A stretch of 64,000 nt of DNA. Origin: Burkholderiaceae bacterium. GTDB taxonomy: Bacteria > Pseudomonadota > Gammaproteobacteria > Burkholderiales > Burkholderiaceae_C. Position 1 is the first letter of the stretch. Every line of letters starts with the position of its first letter. Shown here in pieces: positions 1 to 7,736 of the stretch. The stretch lies in contig JACKLO010000009.1 in the NCBI GenBank assembly GCA_024235915.1, positions 392,308 to 456,307 on the forward strand. Reading direction: 5' to 3'. A program made the translations under genes and the position numbers. A model generated the notes under the pieces. The model did no database searches, was not told the DNA's origin, and worked only from the letters and a program-made list of their open reading frames with translations.

Positions 1-171
1 CCGCTGCCAGGCCGAACGGCCCGACCGTGGCCAGGGCCAGCGCCGCTCGACGCGGCGTGGGCTGAGCAGGGTCGCATCGAAGTAGTGCACCAGCAGGTCG
101 GCGAGCTCGTCGATCGCCGCCCAGCCGGCGTGCGGCGCGGCATGGCCCGCGCAGGCCACGGTCATCCTCAT
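1..171 (-). CDS. N-terminal fragment of an unrecognised protein at the window edge
   Basis: The first 57 codons of a minus-strand gene that continues beyond the window. The ATG at 171 has a strong ribosome binding site (GAGGAGG) 7 bases upstream, and the frame stays open to base 1. The visible residues start MRMTVACAGH and include ELADLLVHYFDA; no domain can be named from them. It lies downstream of, and in the same direction as, the exopolysaccharide genes, so it is probably another member of that locus, possibly a glycosyltransferase. That is inference from position only. Confidence 0.55.
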   Translation of the reverse strand, partial: MRMTVACAGHAAPHAGWAAIDELADLLVHYFDATLLSPRRVERRWPWPRSGRSAWQR

Positions 172-499
172 CGTTCACACCTCCTCACCACTGCCAGCCG
201 GCCGTGTCGAAGATCTACCCCGGGTCGGGCCACTGCGCGCACGAACGTCGCCATGGTCGGCGGAACGGTAAACGTCATCACATTCTCCAGGTCTCGGCAG
301 CGCCGCCGCAGGCGTCGCAAAGCGCTGTGCGCATCGTGGTCCTCGACATCTGAGGCTGGACCGGCGGCGCGGCCATGGCATCGTCGGGCCTTGGTCATTG
401 CATGGGATGCCGACATTGGACGTCTAGCGCAGCGCTGGATCGTCACAAGGATGCAAACTCGCCGGCGGGTACGTCGCTGGGCCGCTGCGGTGCGGGCGC
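172..499. other. 328-base gap between the Wzc-like gene and the next minus-strand gene
   Basis: No convincing gene is seen. A minus-strand frame of 82 codons (416 to 168) ends in an ATGA overlap with the next gene start, but it is arginine-rich, lacks a good ribosome binding site and matches no family I recognise. A TTGTGAC string (minus strand, 442-448) resembles the motif found upstream of two other genes of this locus. A promoter for the edge gene could lie here. Confidence 0.5.
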
Positions 500-2665
500 T
501 CAGGCCGCCGCCGGCCGGCGGCGCTGGCTCCACCAGCGGGCCAGACGGGCACGGGCCAACTGCCAGGACAGCGACGCGCCACTCTGGCTCATGAAGCGTT
601 CGAACCGGGTGCGCAGCAGGGTCTCGACGATGAGCGGCTCGTAGTAGCCGGCGCCGCGGAACACCGGGACGCGGTTCACGTACAGGCCCACGGCCTCCGG
701 ATCCAGCCGCTGCAGCAGACGCCGCGCGCGCGCGATCTCGCCGCGCGACGCGGCCTCCGCGTCGATCACCAGGAAGACCTGACCCACCTGCTCGATCATC
801 AATTCGGCATCGGCGCTGAGCAGCAGCGGCGCCAGGTCGCACAGCACGAAGTCGTAGTCGGCGCACCAGCGGTCCAGCGCCTGCCGCAGGAGGTCCAGGC
901 GCTGCAGCCCCTGGTCCGGCCGGGTGCCGATGGCCACGCCATCGACGTGGCCCGCCACCACGGGCCGCGCCAGCCCCTCGAACCGCGCCTCGCCGGCGAG
1001 CAGGTCGGTGAGGCCCGGCACGCCGACGGACGCCGTCCCCGGCGTCATCGCATTGGTGTCGATGACCAGGGTGCGGAATCCCAGCCGGCCCAGTTCCCGG
1101 GCCGTGTCCTGCACGCTGCGGCTGGCGCCCGCACCGGGCTTGATCCCGGTGAAGCCGAACAGGTTGCGTCCACCCCGGGCCCGGTTGCGCACGAGCGTGG
1201 ACGCAAACCGGCGGACCTGCTCCTGGGCCAGCGCCTCGCTGGCCATGCCGTCCTCATGCACCTGCCAGCCGGCCGCCGGGATGCCCATCAGCTTCTCGGC
1301 CTCGTTGACAGTGCGGATCCGGCGGTCCAGCAGGTCCAGCACCACCGGCGCCGCCAGACCGGCGGCCAGGCCGGCCAGCAGCACGGCCAGGATCATCTTC
1401 TTGTGGCCGACGCCCAGGGGTGTCTCCGCCGGCAGCGCCGGCGACACCAGTCGCACGAAGCCCAGGGCCTGCGTTTCCAGGTCCAGGTAACCCAGGCGCT
1501 CGCGCACCCGCTGGAGTTCGGCATCGCGTTCGCGGATGTCGGCGGTCAGGCGCATGGCCTGCTGGAAGCTGCGCGCGAAGTCGGTGGCCTGCGCCTGCAA
1601 CTGCGCATGAGCCGCCTGGGCACTGGACTCGACCTGGCGCCGCTCGTCGACACCGGCGACGAGCCGTGCGCGGACGCTGTCGAAGCTGCCCCGGTCGAAG
1701 GCGGCCTCGCCTGCCGACAGGCGGCGCTGCATATCGGCCAGTTCGGCCTCGGCGGCCTGTCGCGCTGGATGCCGGGGTTCCAGCCCTGCCATGATCCGGT
1801 TGAGCTGTTCCGTGCGGGCGACGACCTCGTTGCGCAGGGCCTGCAGGCCGTTGTCCTGCAGGCGCATCTCGAGCAGGGAACGCCCGAGGTGCCCCGGCAA
1901 TTCGCGGTGGGCCAGGAACGAGGCCAGCGCCGCCTCGGCCTGCGCGCGGTCCAGCCGGGCCGCTTCCAGGCGTTCACGGGCCAGTGCCAGCGCGGTGTCG
2001 TAGGGATTCACGGTGCTGTCGGCGAAGGTCGTCAGGCCCAGCCGCTCGGCCAGCGCGATCCGCTGGCTGCCCAGCGTGGCCACCTCCGAGGCGAGTTCGG
2101 CGCCACGCTCCTGCAGGGCCTTCAGACGCTCCGGGGAACCATAGATCTGCTCCTCGCGCGTGGTCTGCACGAACGAGTCGGCCACTGCGTTGATGAGGTC
2201 GTGCAGATGGGCAGGCTCCTGGCTGTCGGCGCCGATGCGGACCATGTAGGTGTCGGGCACGGCGCGGACGTAGAGGGTGCGCGCCAGGAATTCGATGTAC
2301 TTGCGCTCCGTCATCGCCGGCGGTCGACGGTCGATGCCGCGCTCCCGCAGCGCGGCCACGGCGCGCTGCAGCACGTCGGGCCGCGTGACGGTGTTGGAGA
2401 GGTGGTTGACGAACTCGCGGTACTGGGAGTTGGACTGCAGCTCCAGTTCCTTGTCGGCCGTCAGGTTTTTCATGTAGCTCGGCGCCACCTGGAAGACTGC
2501 CTCGCTGTTGAAGTGGCTCAGGCCCTTGAACCAGGCCACGGGCAGGCCGGCGAGCACGACGAGCAGGGCGACAAGCAGCGCCGCGCGCGGGTGGCGTCGC
2601 AGGCTCAGCAACGGCTTGATGCCGGCACCCGGGAGCGTGGCCGGATCGAAGGTGGGCGTGTTCAT
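500..2665 (-). CDS. Wzc/GumC-like polysaccharide co-polymerase with degenerate kinase domain
   Basis: A 721-residue inner-membrane chain-length/export protein for exopolysaccharide. A membrane segment lies at about 28-45, followed by a long periplasmic region rich in coiled coil (about 170-400), a second membrane segment at about 423-445, and a cytoplasmic P-loop domain from about 485. This is the order of Wzc-type BY-kinases. The nucleotide site looks broken: the Walker A position reads GAGAS (511-515) with alanine where the catalytic lysine should be, the A' motif reads VIDTN rather than ending in DxD, and there is no tyrosine cluster in the tail, which ends RRPAAA. The gene starts 1 base after the stop of the upstream glycosyltransferase gene. 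Likely a structural co-polymerase that no longer autophosphorylates. Confidence 0.85.
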   Translation of the reverse strand: MNTPTFDPATLPGAGIKPLLSLRRHPRAALLVALLVVLAGLPVAWFKGLSHFNSEAVFQVAPSYMKNLTADKELELQSNSQYREFVNHLSNTVTRPDVLQRAVAALRERGIDRRPPAMTERKYIEFLARTLYVRAVPDTYMVRIGADSQEPAHLHDLINAVADSFVQTTREEQIYGSPERLKALQERGAELASEVATLGSQRIALAERLGLTTFADSTVNPYDTALALARERLEAARLDRAQAEAALASFLAHRELPGHLGRSLLEMRLQDNGLQALRNEVVARTEQLNRIMAGLEPRHPARQAAEAELADMQRRLSAGEAAFDRGSFDSVRARLVAGVDERRQVESSAQAAHAQLQAQATDFARSFQQAMRLTADIRERDAELQRVRERLGYLDLETQALGFVRLVSPALPAETPLGVGHKKMILAVLLAGLAAGLAAPVVLDLLDRRIRTVNEAEKLMGIPAAGWQVHEDGMASEALAQEQVRRFASTLVRNRARGGRNLFGFTGIKPGAGASRSVQDTARELGRLGFRTLVIDTNAMTPGTASVGVPGLTDLLAGEARFEGLARPVVAGHVDGVAIGTRPDQGLQRLDLLRQALDRWCADYDFVLCDLAPLLLSADAELMIEQVGQVFLVIDAEAASRGEIARARRLLQRLDPEAVGLYVNRVPVFRGAGYYEPLIVETLLRTRFERFMSQSGASLSWQLARARLARWWSQRRRPAAA

Positions 2666-2666
2666 C

Positions 2667-3866
2667 TCAGCATTTCCCGACGGGCGCCGACGGGCGCTGC
2701 GTGCGCACCCAGCCTGACCGCATGCCGGCGAGGTACGCCACGTAGACCGGCAGCTTCCACAACGCGTACAAGGGCAGCCGCAGCAGTTCGGCGGGGCTCA
2801 GCAACTGGCGTCCGAAGCGCCACCACCCCATCCCGATGGCCAGCCCGAAACAGGCGGCACCGGTGGCAACGAGCGTCGCCGCCGGCCGCGCCGGTGCCCA
2901 CCCCGCGCCGGCCGCCCCGGCCACGGCGAGCAGCGCCGCCATGAGCAGGAAGTACAGGGCCACCGGCGGGATCACCAGGTCAAGCGCCAGCACGGCGAGC
3001 GCACGATCGCGGCGGGTGACAGCCAGCGCCAGCGCCGCCGGCAGTTCCTCGCGCATGGTGTCCAGGTGGCCGTGCTCCCAGCGCGCCTTCTGGCGCCGGG
3101 CCACACCGCCGTCGGCGACGAACGCACTGCGCACGCGGGCACCGGCCAGAAAGCGCGGCGGGTGGCCGGCGACGGTCAGCGCCATGCCCAGCTTCATGTC
3201 CTCGGCCACGTGGCCGGTGGCCAGCGGCGCGTGCTCGATCAGCCGCCACGGAAGTGCCATGCCAGTGCCCATCAGCTGGCACACGCCGCCCAGCCGGTGG
3301 CTGCCCAGCGGGCGCACCAGGTTCTTCATGACCATGGCGAACTCGAGCACCCGGTGCCGCAGACCGGCGCCCGACGGCGCGTGCATGAGGTCCAGCATCT
3401 GCACCGGGCGGGCCGTGTGATGGCACTCGGCCACGATGGCGGACACGGCACCGGGATCGACGCTGCAGTCCGCATCGACGACCAGCACCACATCCGGCGG
3501 GTCGCGCCGCAGGTGGTCGACGCCGTGGGCCAGGGCGTGGCCCTTGCCACGCCGCGTCGGATCGTGACGCTCGACCACCTCGGCTCCGGCCGCACGGGCC
3601 AGCGCCGCGGTGTCGTCGCTGCAGTTGTCGGCCACGACCAGCAGCCGGTCCTGCGGCGCCAGCTGGGCCTGCAGGCTGGCGATCGTGGGCAGCACATGCA
3701 GGGATTCATCGTGCGCCGGAACCAGCACCGCCAGGCGCAGGCCCGGTGGTCGCTCGCGGGTGGGTGTGGCACGCGCCGGGGCACCTGCGGCCAGCGTGAG
3801 CGCCAGCAGCGCGAATGCCGGCAGCAGCGCAGGCAGCACGAGCAGGCACAGGACGATCTCGGTCAT
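2667..3866 (-). CDS. membrane-bound family 2 glycosyltransferase
   Basis: A 399-residue GT2 enzyme of the processive/cellulose-synthase-like type, expected to transfer a sugar from a nucleotide donor to a polysaccharide or lipid-linked acceptor at the inner membrane. It has an N-terminal hydrophobic segment (about 3-28), a GT-A core from about 44 (VLVPAHDE), a DAD metal site at 131-133, an ED catalytic pair at 222-223 and a QxxRW motif at 259-263. Hydrophobic helices fill the region after about 285. Its start overlaps the stop of the acetyltransferase gene by 4 bases, and the Wzc-like gene follows 1 base after its own stop, so the three are probably co-translated. The sugar is unknown. Confidence 0.85.
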   Translation of the reverse strand: MTEIVLCLLVLPALLPAFALLALTLAAGAPARATPTRERPPGLRLAVLVPAHDESLHVLPTIASLQAQLAPQDRLLVVADNCSDDTAALARAAGAEVVERHDPTRRGKGHALAHGVDHLRRDPPDVVLVVDADCSVDPGAVSAIVAECHHTARPVQMLDLMHAPSGAGLRHRVLEFAMVMKNLVRPLGSHRLGGVCQLMGTGMALPWRLIEHAPLATGHVAEDMKLGMALTVAGHPPRFLAGARVRSAFVADGGVARRQKARWEHGHLDTMREELPAALALAVTRRDRALAVLALDLVIPPVALYFLLMAALLAVAGAAGAGWAPARPAATLVATGAACFGLAIGMGWWRFGRQLLSPAELLRLPLYALWKLPVYVAYLAGMRSGWVRTQRPSAPVGKC

Positions 3867-4441
3867 TGCACGGGTTCCGATGCAGGGAAGACGTCCGCGG
3901 CCCGGACGGGAGGCACTGGCGACACCGGTTCGCCCGGCATGGCGCGGCGGGGCTTGATCACGGCCGGCACGCCGACCGCGATGCTGTGGTCCGGGACGTC
4001 CTGCAGCACCACGGCGTTGGCGCCGATGTGCACGTGATGGCCGATGCGGATGCGGCCCAGCACCTTGGCCCCGGCGCCGATGTCCACGTGGTCACCGATC
4101 CACGGTGCGCAGGGATCGTCCACGCGCGCCAGGCCGACGACCACGCCGTTGCGGATGCGGCAGTGGTCGCCGAAGCGCGCGAACCCGCTGACGACGATGC
4201 CCCCCGCGTGCTCGATCACGAAGCCGCGACCGACCGGCACCTCGGCCGGCAGCTCGATCCCGGTGACGATCTGCACCGCCTTGTACAGCGCGCGATAGAG
4301 CAGTGACAGCGGCTTGCGCAGCAGTGCCGGGCGCACGCCGTAGCGCCAGCGCCCGAAGCGATAGACGGTCATCGCCCAGAAGCCCTGGGCACCCCAGTCG
4401 CCGCGGTGAGCGGCGAGGTCCTGGCGGATGTTTTCGAACAT
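3863..4441 (-). CDS. serine acetyltransferase-like hexapeptide O-acetyltransferase
   Basis: A 192-residue left-handed beta-helix acyltransferase of the CysE/SAT family. The helical N-terminal part (about 1-60) precedes hexapeptide repeats (about 65-160) such as VGRGFVIEHAGG, with the family histidine in VIEHAGG and a second in IGHHVHIGA. It ends in a proline-rich tail. Related proteins in polysaccharide loci often acetylate a sugar rather than serine, and its position between glycosyltransferase and membrane-protein genes favours modification of the exopolysaccharide or its precursor. A role in cysteine synthesis cannot be excluded. It overlaps the downstream GT2 gene by 4 bases. Confidence 0.8.
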   Translation of the reverse strand: MFENIRQDLAAHRGDWGAQGFWAMTVYRFGRWRYGVRPALLRKPLSLLYRALYKAVQIVTGIELPAEVPVGRGFVIEHAGGIVVSGFARFGDHCRIRNGVVVGLARVDDPCAPWIGDHVDIGAGAKVLGRIRIGHHVHIGANAVVLQDVPDHSIAVGVPAVIKPRRAMPGEPVSPVPPVRAADVFPASEPVQ

Positions 4442-4462
4442 GAATGCTCTCCTCGACGCCGT

Positions 4463-5044
4463 TCAGCGCCCGTTGACGGGCCAGGTCCGCACGACGCCAG
4501 CAACGGTCATGCACAGCCCCAGGGCCTCGACCCAGCGGCCAGCGCTGAGCCCGGCCAGACGCGCCTGCAGCCAAAGGTCGGTCGCGTGCAGCGACACCAG
4601 GCGCAGCAGGGCCACCAACGTCACCAGGATCACGCCGGCAGCCGCCCAGCGCGTTGCGGCATCGGCGCTGGCCAGCAGGCCCCTTGCCCGCAGCACCGCG
4701 ACCAGCGCGACGCCGCCGCCGAGCGCCAGAACGAGCACCTGCCAGACCCGGCGCTGGGCATACCAGCCCTGCGCCTGCGCCAGGTCGCGCATCACCAGCA
4801 CCAGCAGCCGGTCGATGGCCAGCCAGCTGGTCAACGCGATCATGAGCAGCGCTGTACCGCCGCCTATCCAGGCGACACCGCGTCCTCCCGCTGGCCACGA
4901 GGCCCGTCCGCGCGCGATGCACAGGAGGCCCACGGACCCCTGGAAGGACGCCACGAGCGCGGCAGGCCAGCCCTGTTGCCCGAGGGCCTGCCGCCAGGCC
5001 GGCCAGGCGTCGACCAGGGCGGTCGTGCAGCTTCCGGCATTCAC
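4463..5044 (-). CDS. four-helix membrane protein of the exopolysaccharide locus
   Basis: 193 residues from a GTG start (VNAGSC), which I prefer because it overlaps the preceding short ORF by GTGA and because the in-frame upstream extension would be read out of frame from a repeated sequence. The protein has about four hydrophobic segments (around AWIGGGTALLMIAL, VWQVLVLALGGGVALVAVL, WAAAGVILVTLVALL and ALGLCMTVAGVV) and no motif I recognise. No exosortase or flippase signature was found. Position between acyltransferase and acetyltransferase genes suggests a part in polysaccharide assembly or modification. Confidence 0.6.
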   Translation of the reverse strand: MNAGSCTTALVDAWPAWRQALGQQGWPAALVASFQGSVGLLCIARGRASWPAGGRGVAWIGGGTALLMIALTSWLAIDRLLVLVMRDLAQAQGWYAQRRVWQVLVLALGGGVALVAVLRARGLLASADAATRWAAAGVILVTLVALLRLVSLHATDLWLQARLAGLSAGRWVEALGLCMTVAGVVRTWPVNGR

Positions 5045-5169
5045 GGCACGACCCTCGGCGCCATGCGCGCCGCGACGGGCGCTTGGGAGCGGCCCGGCGC
5101 GCTCATTGCAGCACCTTCGCCCGTGGAGGGCTTCGGCATGAGCGCTTGGGAGCGGCCCGGCGCGCTCAT
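5041..5169 (-). CDS. 42-codon ORF built on a 21-residue duplication
   Basis: A short frame whose ATG overlaps the stop of the acyltransferase gene (ATGA) and whose stop overlaps the GTG start of the next gene (GTGA). It reads MSAPGRSQALMPKPSTGEGAA, then repeats MSAPGRSQA before diverging. There is no membrane segment or known motif. Either it is a translated coupling peptide that keeps ribosomes moving along the operon, or it is an expanded intergenic repeat that happens to be open. The double overlap favours translation, and the repeat favours the second view. Confidence 0.35.
   Translation of the reverse strand: MSAPGRSQALMPKPSTGEGAAMSAPGRSQAPVAARMAPRVVP
5079..5169. repeat. two direct copies of a 28-base sequence, period 63 bases
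   Basis: Identical 28-base units lie at 5079-5106 and 5142-5169. On the minus strand each begins ATGAGCGCGCCGGGCCGC. The 63-base period is a multiple of three, so the duplication keeps the reading frame of the short ORF that contains it. Confidence 0.9.
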
Positions 5170-6176
5170 GCCTGCACCTTGCGCAACGTGCCGGTGGCAC
5201 CGCGTTGACGGGCCACCTCGCCCAGCAGCACCGGCAGACTCCAGGGGTGTGCCCGCGCGACGCGCCGGATCAGCACAGGGCCGAGCAGGCCGGCGGCGAG
5301 CCCGAGCGTGCAGTGCGCCAGGACCGACGTGACGCCGACGCCGTTAAACACCACCCGGGCCCCGGCCGTGAAGAACACGTGGTACAGGTAGATGGCATAG
5401 GACGCCTGGCCCAGGCTGGCCAGCGGTGGGCAGCGCGGCTGCAGGGCCATCAGGAGCATGCATCCGGACAGCCCAGCCACGAGCATCGGCACCGTGCGGC
5501 GCGCGGGGTCCGGCAGCGGCTCGCCGATCGCAAGCAGGGCCAGCGCCGCGGCCAGCGCCAGCAGGACCAGCGCCAGACCCTGCCGGCGCAGGACGGCGAT
5601 GACTGCGAAGCGCCGCAGGGCCAGGCCTGCGAGAAAGTACGGCAACAGGTACAGCGCGCCCTCGAGGCCCAGCCACGGTGTGCCGGGGAGGACCAGCGTC
5701 AGCGCCGCCGTGACCAGCCAGGTGATCGCGAAGGCCGTGGCATCGCGCAGGCACCCGCTGCGCTCGAGCAGGAGCACGGCGCCGAAGACCCAGAACAGCG
5801 ACTCGACGAACCACAGGTGGCCCACCGGCAGCAGGTGCAGCGTGGTCCAGTCGGGCGCGGCCGCGTTGGCACCCGGCACCACCGTCTGCGCGGCCACCAG
5901 CATGGTGCCGACGAACAGCATCGGCAGAAGCAGCCGGCGCGCCTTGCCGCGCAGGAATCCGGCCGCGTCGCCCTGCGCCGGCCGCAGGCCGTAGACCCAG
6001 CCGGACAGCACGGTGAACAGCGGCATGCGCAGCGGCGCCAGCACGTCGTTGAGGACCCGCAGGCCACCGTCGGCGATTTGCAGTCCGAACGACGGGTTGG
6101 AGCCGATGACGTGGTAAAGCACCAGCAGCACGCAGGCGAGGCCACGCAGCGTCTGGGTCGGGAGGTCTTGTCGCAT
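5166..6176 (-). CDS. acyltransferase family 3 membrane protein (OafA/YrhL type)
   Basis: A 336-residue polytopic inner-membrane acyltransferase, the class that O-acylates polysaccharides and other envelope glycans. The family start is visible: LRGLACVLLVLYHV (residues 10-23) carries the R and H residues typical of the first helix, and about ten hydrophobic segments follow. The length is normal for the family. The ATG at 6176 lies about 33 bases from a TGTGATCGCACTGTGAC motif upstream. The likely role is decoration of the exopolysaccharide made by neighbouring genes; acyl group and acceptor are not deducible. Confidence 0.85.
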   Translation of the reverse strand: MRQDLPTQTLRGLACVLLVLYHVIGSNPSFGLQIADGGLRVLNDVLAPLRMPLFTVLSGWVYGLRPAQGDAAGFLRGKARRLLLPMLFVGTMLVAAQTVVPGANAAAPDWTTLHLLPVGHLWFVESLFWVFGAVLLLERSGCLRDATAFAITWLVTAALTLVLPGTPWLGLEGALYLLPYFLAGLALRRFAVIAVLRRQGLALVLLALAAALALLAIGEPLPDPARRTVPMLVAGLSGCMLLMALQPRCPPLASLGQASYAIYLYHVFFTAGARVVFNGVGVTSVLAHCTLGLAAGLLGPVLIRRVARAHPWSLPVLLGEVARQRGATGTLRKVQA

Positions 6177-6208
6177 GCGCTCATTGGACGCTGCAGCCGC
6201 CGACCGAA

Positions 6209-6225
6209 TGTGATCGCACTGTGAC
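6209..6225. promoter_or_regulatory. candidate regulatory site upstream of the acyltransferase gene
   Basis: TGTGATCGCACTGTGAC lies 33-49 bases before the start of the minus-strand acyltransferase gene. It matches 15 of 17 positions of the sequence upstream of the STAS gene (7354-7370), in the same orientation relative to the gene. It is a direct rather than inverted repeat of TGTGA and is not a canonical CRP/Clp palindrome. The binding protein is unknown. Confidence 0.4.
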
Positions 6226-6286
6226 GTCGTGCGGCAGCGGGCCGGGCGACCCGGCTGCCAGGGTCAGCGCCGGCCGGGGCGAGGAC

Positions 6287-6898
6287 TCAGCAGGCGGCGA
6301 GTGCGCCGAGGCGCGTGGGCAGCGGCACCAACGCCGAGACGCTGGGCCAGGCCAGCGCACGCCGGAGTCCCGGCGTGACCACCGGCGCCATCCACGTCGC
6401 CATGGTCAGCCAGTCCTCGGCGGTGAGCGGCTCCTCGCGGCCATGGTCGGGCAGCAGGTCCAGCAGGCCGCGCAGCAGTCTGCGCCCGACGGCCAGGGCC
6501 AGCGGGCGCGACGGCACGCCGTCGGTCGGCAGCAGGCGCGGCCCGCTCGGTCGACCGTGCGCAAGGCCCCCGTCGGCATGCACCAGCACCACCAGCGGGT
6601 GCACGCCACTCTCCAGTTGTTCGACAAGACCGTCCTGGGTCGACCAGAGACGGTCGGCATCGGGCAGTCGACCGTCCAGGATCAGCAGGCCCGGGCCACG
6701 CCCGGCCTCGACGGGGTCACCATCCGTTCGGCCTGGCCAGATCCGCCAGGGATCCACCGCGGCGAGGTCGACACACCAGGTGGTGATGCCGCGCGCCCGA
6801 AGCGACGCGCACAGCGCGTCGGCATGGTCCGTCTGGAAGGTGCCCGTGCCCGCATCACGCAGCACCAGCGCCTCGTCGAAGTGGTCGATCAGCCTCAT
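6287..6898 (-). CDS. hypothetical protein in the exopolysaccharide/signalling locus
   Basis: 203 residues, not recognised. It has no signal peptide and no membrane helix. The middle contains beta-strand-like stretches (PGLLILDGRLP, HPLVVLVHADGG) that could be part of a Rossmann-like fold, but no P-loop or catalytic triad is visible. It follows the STAS gene by 36 bases on the same strand, and a GC-rich hairpin (GCCGGG-CGA-CCCGGC, 6241-6255) lies in the 110-base gap before the acyltransferase gene. Reading-frame quality and codon bias look normal for a real gene. A role with the STAS protein is possible from position only. Confidence 0.6.
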   Translation of the reverse strand: MRLIDHFDEALVLRDAGTGTFQTDHADALCASLRARGITTWCVDLAAVDPWRIWPGRTDGDPVEAGRGPGLLILDGRLPDADRLWSTQDGLVEQLESGVHPLVVLVHADGGLAHGRPSGPRLLPTDGVPSRPLALAVGRRLLRGLLDLLPDHGREEPLTAEDWLTMATWMAPVVTPGLRRALAWPSVSALVPLPTRLGALAAC

Positions 6899-6934
6899 GC
6901 GCGGACCCGGTGTGGATGCAGCCGGCCCGACCGC

Positions 6935-7285
6935 TCAACTCGTCTGCGGGTCGAGCGTGCGCACCGCGTCGTGGCGGTGCTGCTGGATCTTGAAGACACG
7001 GTGCATGCGCATCAGCTCGAACAGCGCCCGCACGGTCTGCGCCATCTCGCAAAGCACCAGGTCCCCCTGCCGCGCGTTCAACTGGCGCAGCAGGCTGATC
7101 AGGGCCCCGAGGCCGGAACTGTCGACGAATTTCACGCCCGCCATGTCCAGCACCACCCGCGAGCAGTCCTGGATCATCGATCCGGCCAGATCCCTGAATT
7201 CGCGCACGTTGCCCGCGTCGAGGTGGTCCTCGCGAAGTTCCAGCACGAGCACGCCATTGCCCTCGGTTCTCGCCCTCAGTTCCAT
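6935..7285 (-). CDS. STAS-domain anti-sigma factor antagonist
   Basis: A 116-residue single-domain protein of the SpoIIAA/RsbV family. The diagnostic loop VDSSGLGAL places the phosphorylatable serine at about 56. In this family the unphosphorylated form binds a partner kinase or anti-sigma factor, releasing a sigma factor or other target. I chose the ATG at 7285 because the STAS fold starts immediately after it; a longer open frame upstream has no domain content. No RsbW-type kinase is encoded in the window, so its partner is outside or unconventional. Together with the Hpt, receiver and kinase genes upstream it suggests a combined partner-switching and phosphorelay module for polysaccharide control. 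Confidence 0.85.
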   Translation of the reverse strand: MELRARTEGNGVLVLELREDHLDAGNVREFRDLAGSMIQDCSRVVLDMAGVKFVDSSGLGALISLLRQLNARQGDLVLCEMAQTVRALFELMRMHRVFKIQQHRHDAVRTLDPQTS

Positions 7286-7353
7286 GTCAACCCCATCTCG
7301 TCCATGTATGGTCTGCAGTGTGAACCGATTGGGCCACGCCGCCGGCCCACAAG

Positions 7354-7370
7354 TGTCATCGGACTGTGAC
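7354..7370. promoter_or_regulatory. candidate regulatory site upstream of the STAS gene
   Basis: TGTCATCGGACTGTGAC lies 69-85 bases before the STAS start and is the second copy of the motif described at 6209-6225 (15 of 17 bases shared). The 148-base gap that holds it contains no gene. Confidence 0.4.
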
Positions 7371-7433
7371 CGGCACCGTCGTGGGCGGCGCACGCCACGT
7401 CGACGGTCGAGCGGCTCGCCGCGGCCCCAAGGC

Positions 7434-7736
7434 TCAACCCGGTGCGTGCTGCAAGACCAGCCGCCGCACAGCCAGCAGCGCGTCGTCGAGCGCCGGTCCC
7501 TGCGCGCCGCGCTCGAGCAGCGCCAGCGCGTGGCGTGCGGCGGCGTCGATGTCGGCAAACCCGTACCCCCCGGCCGCGCCGGCCAGCCGGTGCAGCGCGG
7601 CCGCCCTGCCCACGGCATCGGTCGCCGCGTCGATCTCGGCCTGACGCGCGCCGAGTCCGGCGGCGAACCGCAGACGCAGCGCCTCGAACGTCGCCCGGGC
7701 GTGCGGTGGCAGGCCCTGGGGATCAGGCCGGGCCAC
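7434..7736 (-). CDS. histidine phosphotransfer (Hpt) domain protein
   Basis: A 100-residue four-helix phosphotransfer protein. The motif HRLAGAAGGYGF carries the phospho-accepting histidine at 49 and matches the HxLxGxA core of Hpt domains. It starts with GTG at 7736 behind GGGAG, inside the last 14 bases of the response-regulator gene, so translation is probably coupled. Hpt proteins shuttle phosphoryl groups between the receiver domain of a hybrid kinase and a final regulator, and both partners are encoded immediately upstream. It is therefore likely the intermediate of a local phosphorelay. Confidence 0.85.
   Translation of the reverse strand: MARPDPQGLPPHARATFEALRLRFAAGLGARQAEIDAATDAVGRAAALHRLAGAAGGYGFADIDAAARHALALLERGAQGPALDDALLAVRRLVLQHAPG

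Noticed and set aside
168..416. 82-codon minus-strand ORF ending in an ATGA overlap with the edge gene
   Set aside because: The peptide is arginine-rich, has no strong ribosome site and no recognisable pattern. The overlap alone is not enough.
947..2944. Long plus-strand open frame opposite the Wzc-like gene
   Set aside because: It is a complementary-strand shadow typical of GC-rich codon bias; no domain is visible and the minus-strand gene is clear.
4463..5044. Exosortase or archaeosortase-like protein
   Set aside because: It is a membrane protein of the EPS locus, but the Cys-Arg-His catalytic residues of exosortases are not seen.
6209..6225. CRP/Clp binding site
   Set aside because: The Clp consensus is TGTGA-N6-TCACA. 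This sequence is a direct repeat of TGTGA, so it was listed as an unknown motif only.
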